A stretch of 64,000 bases of DNA from Symsagittifera roscoffensis (lineage: Eukaryota; Xenacoelomorpha; Acoela; Convolutidae), in contig NC_087070.1 of assembly GCF_963678635.1 (NCBI RefSeq), positions 9,892,539 to 9,956,538 on the forward strand. Reading direction: 5' to 3'. The notes beneath the pieces are model-generated. The model searched no databases. It was given only the letters and a program-made list of their open reading frames with translations, and was not told where the DNA came from. Below, one piece after another: positions 59,830 through 64,000 of this stretch. The first letter of the stretch is position 1; the number at the start of each line of letters is the position of its first letter. The translations under genes were made by a program, and so were the position numbers.

Positions 59830-60063
59830 ATGTTATACGACAATAATTTAATCGAAATGTCTCTACGACTCAATAGATCAGAGCCAATATTCCGAACGAT
59901 AACAGAACTACCCGGAATTGGAAGAAGACCTCGAACCAGAGACGACATACGACAAAGTAGAAACTTACCATATAGTTATATGATAGTTCGGCAAAAGCCA
60001 ACACAAACTTTTGTATTTAGAATACTACAAGCAATGAATTTAGATTTTCATTTGCAAACATAA
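59830..60063 (+). CDS. Short leader ORF of the retroelement, unknown
   Basis: 77 codons from ATG; the frame is open upstream to about the primer binding site. The translation is Arg-rich (GIGRRPRTRDDIRQSRN). No family is recognised. It could be an untranslated leader or a decayed accessory ORF. Confidence 0.25.
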   Translation: MLYDNNLIEMSLRLNRSEPIFRTITELPGIGRRPRTRDDIRQSRNLPYSYMIVRQKPTQTFVFRILQAMNLDFHLQT

Positions 60064-60991
60064 AATTTTGAAGTCAATCTTCAAAATCATTTCAGGCGCT
60101 AAACAAAATTATTAATATACAATAACGATTGATAAAAAGATCTCAGATCGTTTTCCTAAATTCTGCAGTAATATACAAAACATGTTTGAAAAATATTTAT
60201 TGAAAAATCAAAATAAAAATTAGTAGCATGACAATAAACGGTTAGTAATTATAAATCATCCTGTTGTTCCAGCTTCATCGCCTAAACATAACAGCATTCA
60301 TAAGCTCACTAATATCATAAAAATACTAAATCTATTCTTTACACAAATTTAAAACATTTTAAACTTAAATTCACTTAATTTTAAAATCAGATCATCAAGG
60401 CTTATCCTTGGATCTTAAATCATTTTCTATTTAATTAAATTTAAAACTTGATCATCAAGGCCTATCCTTGGATCAAAAAGAACAACTTTGTTCTCCCCCA
60501 CCCACTTAACTAGTGTCTAACGACCTCAAACGTCGATTCACTATCCAACCCTTTCTAAAAACCCAGGACTAATAGAAATTTTTGAACAAAACTAATCATT
60601 CAAATTAGGATAAACAGTGAAGAACTTCGGTTATTCATCCTTCACTTGATCCCCCCTCTTACCAGACCCAGGATAAATCTTAAACTTAGTAAGTTTAAAA
60701 TAGTATCTAACGAACTACTCGCGTTCTAATTATACCTGAACCTTGTGGATCGATTTACTATTCTCCAACCCTGAACACAATCACTACCCTTAAGTAAGAT
60801 TAAGTAAGTTAACACCTTAGCTTATACTATCCACGAGAAAGTATAAAATCATTCTTCGGAATCGATATACTTTTCTCCCCAACCCTGAACAAATAGACCC
60901 AGGTTAGGCTAACAAAAAAAATCGTAAGGACTAACAGTTTAAGCAAATAGAAATCATTTAACAACCTTTTGCATCCGTCATCCTAAACCTT
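60064..60991 (+). other. Retroelement leader
   Basis: Non-coding, C/A/T-rich with repeated ACCCAGGA and CCAACCCTGAAC words. It contains two copies of a stem-loop (60390-60414, 60450-60474). Plausible RNA packaging or translation-control region, by inference only. Confidence 0.5.
60390..60474 (+). promoter_or_regulatory. Paired identical stem-loops in the leader
   Basis: Two 25-nt copies, 60390-60414 and 60450-60474, differing at one loop base. Each folds as GATC-AT-CAAGG, a 5-nt loop, CCTTG-GATC. The GATC ends are self-complementary, so the copies could also pair with each other. Confidence 0.5.
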
Positions 60992-61459
60992 ATGTCATTT
61001 AAAAACCTAGGAAATAAACAAACAATCGTTTTACACAATTGTGAAATAGATAATAAAAAATACGACCTTGTAATCACACCTCATACACAAACAGTTGGAT
61101 ACATTAGAACAAAACGACAAACATTAAAGAGAAAAATAATAACTAAACAAAGACAAATAACACGAAAAAGATTTTCAAAAAATCGAAACGCATTTTCAGA
61201 ATCAGAAACCAACAATTTAGACGAACTTTATAAACTAAAAGAATCAATAGATAAAAATTGCCCAATTCACGATCAATTATATTTCTCTGACTCAGAAACA
61301 ACTTCAAATTCATCAAAAAGAGGAAAAAGAAGAATAAAAAAGCAGTATAAACACAAACCAGTACATTTATACAATTGGAATCAACCAATTAGACACATTG
61401 ATAATTACATATTAACAGTCATCGAACGAAAAAATGAGCTCAACGCACACCCCAGGTGA
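60992..61459 (+). CDS. Small basic ORF upstream of gag in the retroelement
   Basis: 155 residues, Lys/Arg-rich: a cluster at ~38-65 (KRQTLKRKIITKQRQ...) and another at ~109-121 (SKRGKRRIKKQYK), separated by an acidic Ser-rich stretch. No family is recognised. The composition suggests RNA/DNA binding or nuclear targeting. It shares the A-rich codon bias of gag, which supports real coding. Its last 26 nt overlap the gag start in another frame, so gag is probably made by reinitiation or leaky scanning. Confidence 0.6.
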   Translation: MSFKNLGNKQTIVLHNCEIDNKKYDLVITPHTQTVGYIRTKRQTLKRKIITKQRQITRKRFSKNRNAFSESETNNLDELYKLKESIDKNCPIHDQLYFSDSETTSNSSKRGKRRIKKQYKHKPVHLYNWNQPIRHIDNYILTVIERKNELNAHPR

Positions 61460-64000
61460 AGAAAGTCCAGATGATGATGATATTTTCCCCTTTATAGTAG
61501 ATGCAACCACTGATAGAGGACAGCATATATTTTGCAAAAAGTTACTCTTAAATTTGTTTGAACCCGGAATCAGTCCATGTAAAACAGAGTTCCCAGATGT
61601 AAAAATCAAAAGACAAATTATCGATCACTATCTAAAAGATATATGTAACCTAACACAACAATACGGAATCTACTCCATAGAATTCAGCTCACCAAACCAG
61701 AATCACAGTAAATATATAATTCAAACAGACGACCTTGATTTAGAATTTTCAAAAGTATTCTCAGAATATATAAAAAGCATCCAATATCATAACTCACAAA
61801 GAGCAAACTCCATATTCACCAATGAAGTTTTTGCGATAATATATAGTTATATCTCGATATTAGAAAACGAAATCCAGATACCAAATGTCTCACCGACAGA
61901 AACATCTAAACATATAAGAGTACGACATGAAATCACACTACTCTCTAGTTTTCTAAATATAATTAAAGAAAATTTCACGAAAGATGAAGTTTCACAACAT
62001 ACAAAACACGACTTACAAAAAATCTTGGCATGGTTCATAATAGATTATTTCACACATAATATTGATTTAATTTCACAAGCAAGAAAAATTTTTAGACCCC
62101 AAAACTCAAACGATGATACTGCCATCACAGAACAATCAGACTATGTTTGGGACCCCGAATGGTCTCATCCCGCATCCATAAACTTCCCACAATCAATCTC
62201 AAGTCAAGCAATAAGTACGATATCTTATGTAAGAGATTATGTACGAGTATTACCATTAACCATTGATGCAACACCATTAAACTATAATACATTTTTACCC
62301 GATATGCAAAATAATAGTTTAAACTCTACAGTCATACACAATGAAAACCTCAATGGAACTAGGAATCTTACTCAACAAGATATCCAGACACCATCACACT
62401 TCATAAATGAAGAAATCGTACACACAACAACTACACAACAAAGTATTTCACCAATACGTCCAAACTTAACAACACCAAGAAATACAAATCCTTCACAAAC
62501 ACAGGTAACATTACAATCAACCGTTAAACCTTCGGTTGCCCCAAAATATTCACACATGGATTACCAAACATACAGACCCATGACAATACCGCCAAAAACA
62601 CGCAAAACGTTCACTAGAAACAACTTTGCAGACCATAATTATAATTACACACATCCATCAAAAACAAATTATCAACCACGAAAAAATTTTAGTAATTATA
62701 CAAGATCTCGAAACTGGGATAACCCAATGGCACCACCTAATTCAGTAAATTTCCAAACAAATTTACATCCTCCACAGGATCGTAGTGAAAACTATCCATT
62801 TTTTCAACAAAATAAAAATAAAATACAAACATCTTATCAAATGGATTACTTATCCTCAGATGATGATTTCTTACAACCAGATATATTTACACCCTATAAT
62901 CAAGAATATCGTGGACAAGGAATACAGAAACCACATACATATAATAGAATTTTTTCTCCACAACCAATAGATACACAAAACCAACAACCAATTCAACAAC
63001 AAAACCCAATTAATACACAATCTTTTCAACCAATTCAGCAACAAAACCCAATGATTGCAAACTCGTACCAACCAGCACAAATGCAAAATGAAATACCACT
63101 CCCATATTATCTTCAACAACACGAAATAACAAGAAATCAACTTTCAAATTTTTCTCAAATGCCAAATGCAGCAGAATCATTACAAATGACGATGAATCCA
63201 TACCTTATGGGTGGATCATCAATAACATCAAATAAACCTTTAATGGTATTCACAGGAACAGACCCTGAATATTCTGTAGAAGACTATTTAAATGCAGTCA
63301 CAGCAAATTTGATTTTAAATATAGGACCTGAACCAATTAATACGCCACTACATCAAAACTGGATACATCGACGCACAGCGTTAATACAAACAACTCTAGA
63401 TGGCGCAGCCCAAAAATGGTTTTCAGTATTGCCTATAGAAATAAAATCAAATTGGAAAAGGTTTACACAAGAATTTTCAAAAATGTTTGACTCCGAAAGA
63501 AACAAACAACAACAAAGAGTTTTATGTAATGAAATTCGCAGATTACCAAACGAAACCATCAAGCAATTAGCAGTACGAATCGAAACACTAGTTCGAAAAG
63601 CATATTCATTAAATACACATGACTATAAAAACACAAAGATGACAGAAATCTTAATGATGACCTTAACACCACAATTAAGGAAAATAGCAATAAAAAAGAG
63701 AGCATCCCATCCTTCGTCAATTCGAGAACCCGATTTAGATTTTCGAAAACTAGTAGACAAACTAGAACAAGCAGAAATCACAATGAAACTCGAAGAAACG
63801 GAAAATCTGAAATTACAATACGTTAACAGAATTGAAACAGCTTCCACAAATATAAACAATATACAGGAATCAGATACAGACCTCGTTGAAAAAATCACTG
63901 AAATACTCAATATTTACGAAAAACACCCAAACTTTAAAGGCAAACCATCTTTTAAAAAATGGTGTAATTATTGCCGACGATACGGACATAGTATTTCTGA
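61434..64000 (+). CDS. gag: Gag polyprotein of the Ty3/Gypsy-type element, truncated by window end
   Basis: Open from ATG 61434 to the last base: 855 codons with no stop. Residues 1-~270 are a folded-looking domain without known motifs. ~270-590 is low-complexity, rich in Asn, Gln, Pro and Tyr, with repeated IQQQNP words. ~600-760 fits the retrotransposon Gag domain (GTDPEYSVEDYLNAV, W662 in AAQKWFSVLP, NWKRFTQEFSKMF, then RRLPNETIKQLAVRIE). The end is the start of a CCHC knuckle, C844-x2-C847-x4-H852, with the last Cys expected just outside. The ~600-residue N-terminal extension is long for Gypsy Gag, where 300-500 residues in total is common. A spliced or fused extra domain is possible. Protease and pol should follow. 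Confidence 0.85.
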   Translation, partial: MSSTHTPGEESPDDDDIFPFIVDATTDRGQHIFCKKLLLNLFEPGISPCKTEFPDVKIKRQIIDHYLKDICNLTQQYGIYSIEFSSPNQNHSKYIIQTDDLDLEFSKVFSEYIKSIQYHNSQRANSIFTNEVFAIIYSYISILENEIQIPNVSPTETSKHIRVRHEITLLSSFLNIIKENFTKDEVSQHTKHDLQKILAWFIIDYFTHNIDLISQARKIFRPQNSNDDTAITEQSDYVWDPEWSHPASINFPQSISSQAISTISYVRDYVRVLPLTIDATPLNYNTFLPDMQNNSLNSTVIHNENLNGTRNLTQQDIQTPSHFINEEIVHTTTTQQSISPIRPNLTTPRNTNPSQTQVTLQSTVKPSVAPKYSHMDYQTYRPMTIPPKTRKTFTRNNFADHNYNYTHPSKTNYQPRKNFSNYTRSRNWDNPMAPPNSVNFQTNLHPPQDRSENYPFFQQNKNKIQTSYQMDYLSSDDDFLQPDIFTPYNQEYRGQGIQKPHTYNRIFSPQPIDTQNQQPIQQQNPINTQSFQPIQQQNPMIANSYQPAQMQNEIPLPYYLQQHEITRNQLSNFSQMPNAAESLQMTMNPYLMGGSSITSNKPLMVFTGTDPEYSVEDYLNAVTANLILNIGPEPINTPLHQNWIHRRTALIQTTLDGAAQKWFSVLPIEIKSNWKRFTQEFSKMFDSERNKQQQRVLCNEIRRLPNETIKQLAVRIETLVRKAYSLNTHDYKNTKMTEILMMTLTPQLRKIAIKKRASHPSSIREPDLDFRKLVDKLEQAEITMKLEETENLKLQYVNRIETASTNINNIQESDTDLVEKITEILNIYEKHPNFKGKPSFKKWCNYCRRYGHSIS

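Larger units (their letters stand above)
59443..64000 (+). mobile_element. LTR retroelement, Ty3/Gypsy type, 5' part
   Basis: Layout: probable LTR (59443-59742), primer binding site (59745), long leader, small basic ORF (60992-61459), long gag ORF (61434 to window end). Pol, any env-like gene and the 3' LTR lie beyond the window, so class and activity cannot be settled. Long intact frames suggest a young insertion. The sense strand is strikingly rich in A and poor in G, unlike the flanking DNA. Confidence 0.75.

Noticed and set aside
61429..61435. A AAA AAT slippery heptamer at the ORF/gag overlap
   Set aside because: A -1 shift here would not enter the gag frame, which is +1 relative to the upstream ORF. 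The gag ATG itself lies in the overlap, so reinitiation is simpler.

Overview
This is AT-rich eukaryotic DNA from an animal. The coding sequence is split by GT-AG introns, and the genes are a class VII myosin and a Cys-loop ligand-gated anion channel, so it is not bacterial. Tight gene spacing on the + strand, TE-laden introns and a Ty3/Gypsy-like retroelement suggest an invertebrate, but the sequence does not let me name the species. A run of Ns (38983-39182) marks a scaffold gap.

Region 1 (1-18609) is one complete class VII unconventional myosin gene (MYO7A type). It has 15 coding exons on the + strand that join in frame to 6714 nt (2237 residues): motor, four IQ motifs, a charged helix, MyTH4-FERM, SH3, MyTH4-FERM. 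Introns 1-8 are small (307-701 bp). Introns 9-14 are mostly larger and filled with transposon relics, minisatellites and tRNA-like sequence. Intron 6 holds the most unusual object here: a hAT-type MITE interrupted by a 44-bp perfect copy of this same gene's exon 5.

Region 2 (18610-20121) is a candidate small two-exon gene starting 173 bp after the myosin stop. Region 3 (20122-27881) is repeat-rich intergenic DNA. Region 4 (27882-29339, - strand) is an intronless ligand-gated chloride-channel-like gene with a histidine-ladder cytoplasmic loop.

Region 5 (29340-59442) has no gene I can support. It holds dispersed MITE/SINE families, a 22-bp minisatellite, a degenerate copia-type gag relic, an apparently exact 1584-bp duplication, a 1.69-kb tandem duplication, inverted GATTCCGC arrays, and an intact hAT MITE with an 8-bp target site duplication.

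Region 6 (59443-64000) is the 5' part of an LTR retroelement of Ty3/Gypsy type. It has a probable LTR and primer binding site, a 1.25-kb leader with paired stem-loops, a small basic ORF, and an overlapping very long gag ORF (over 855 codons) that runs off the window just inside its zinc knuckle. Host genes and mobile elements show no functional link other than insertion.
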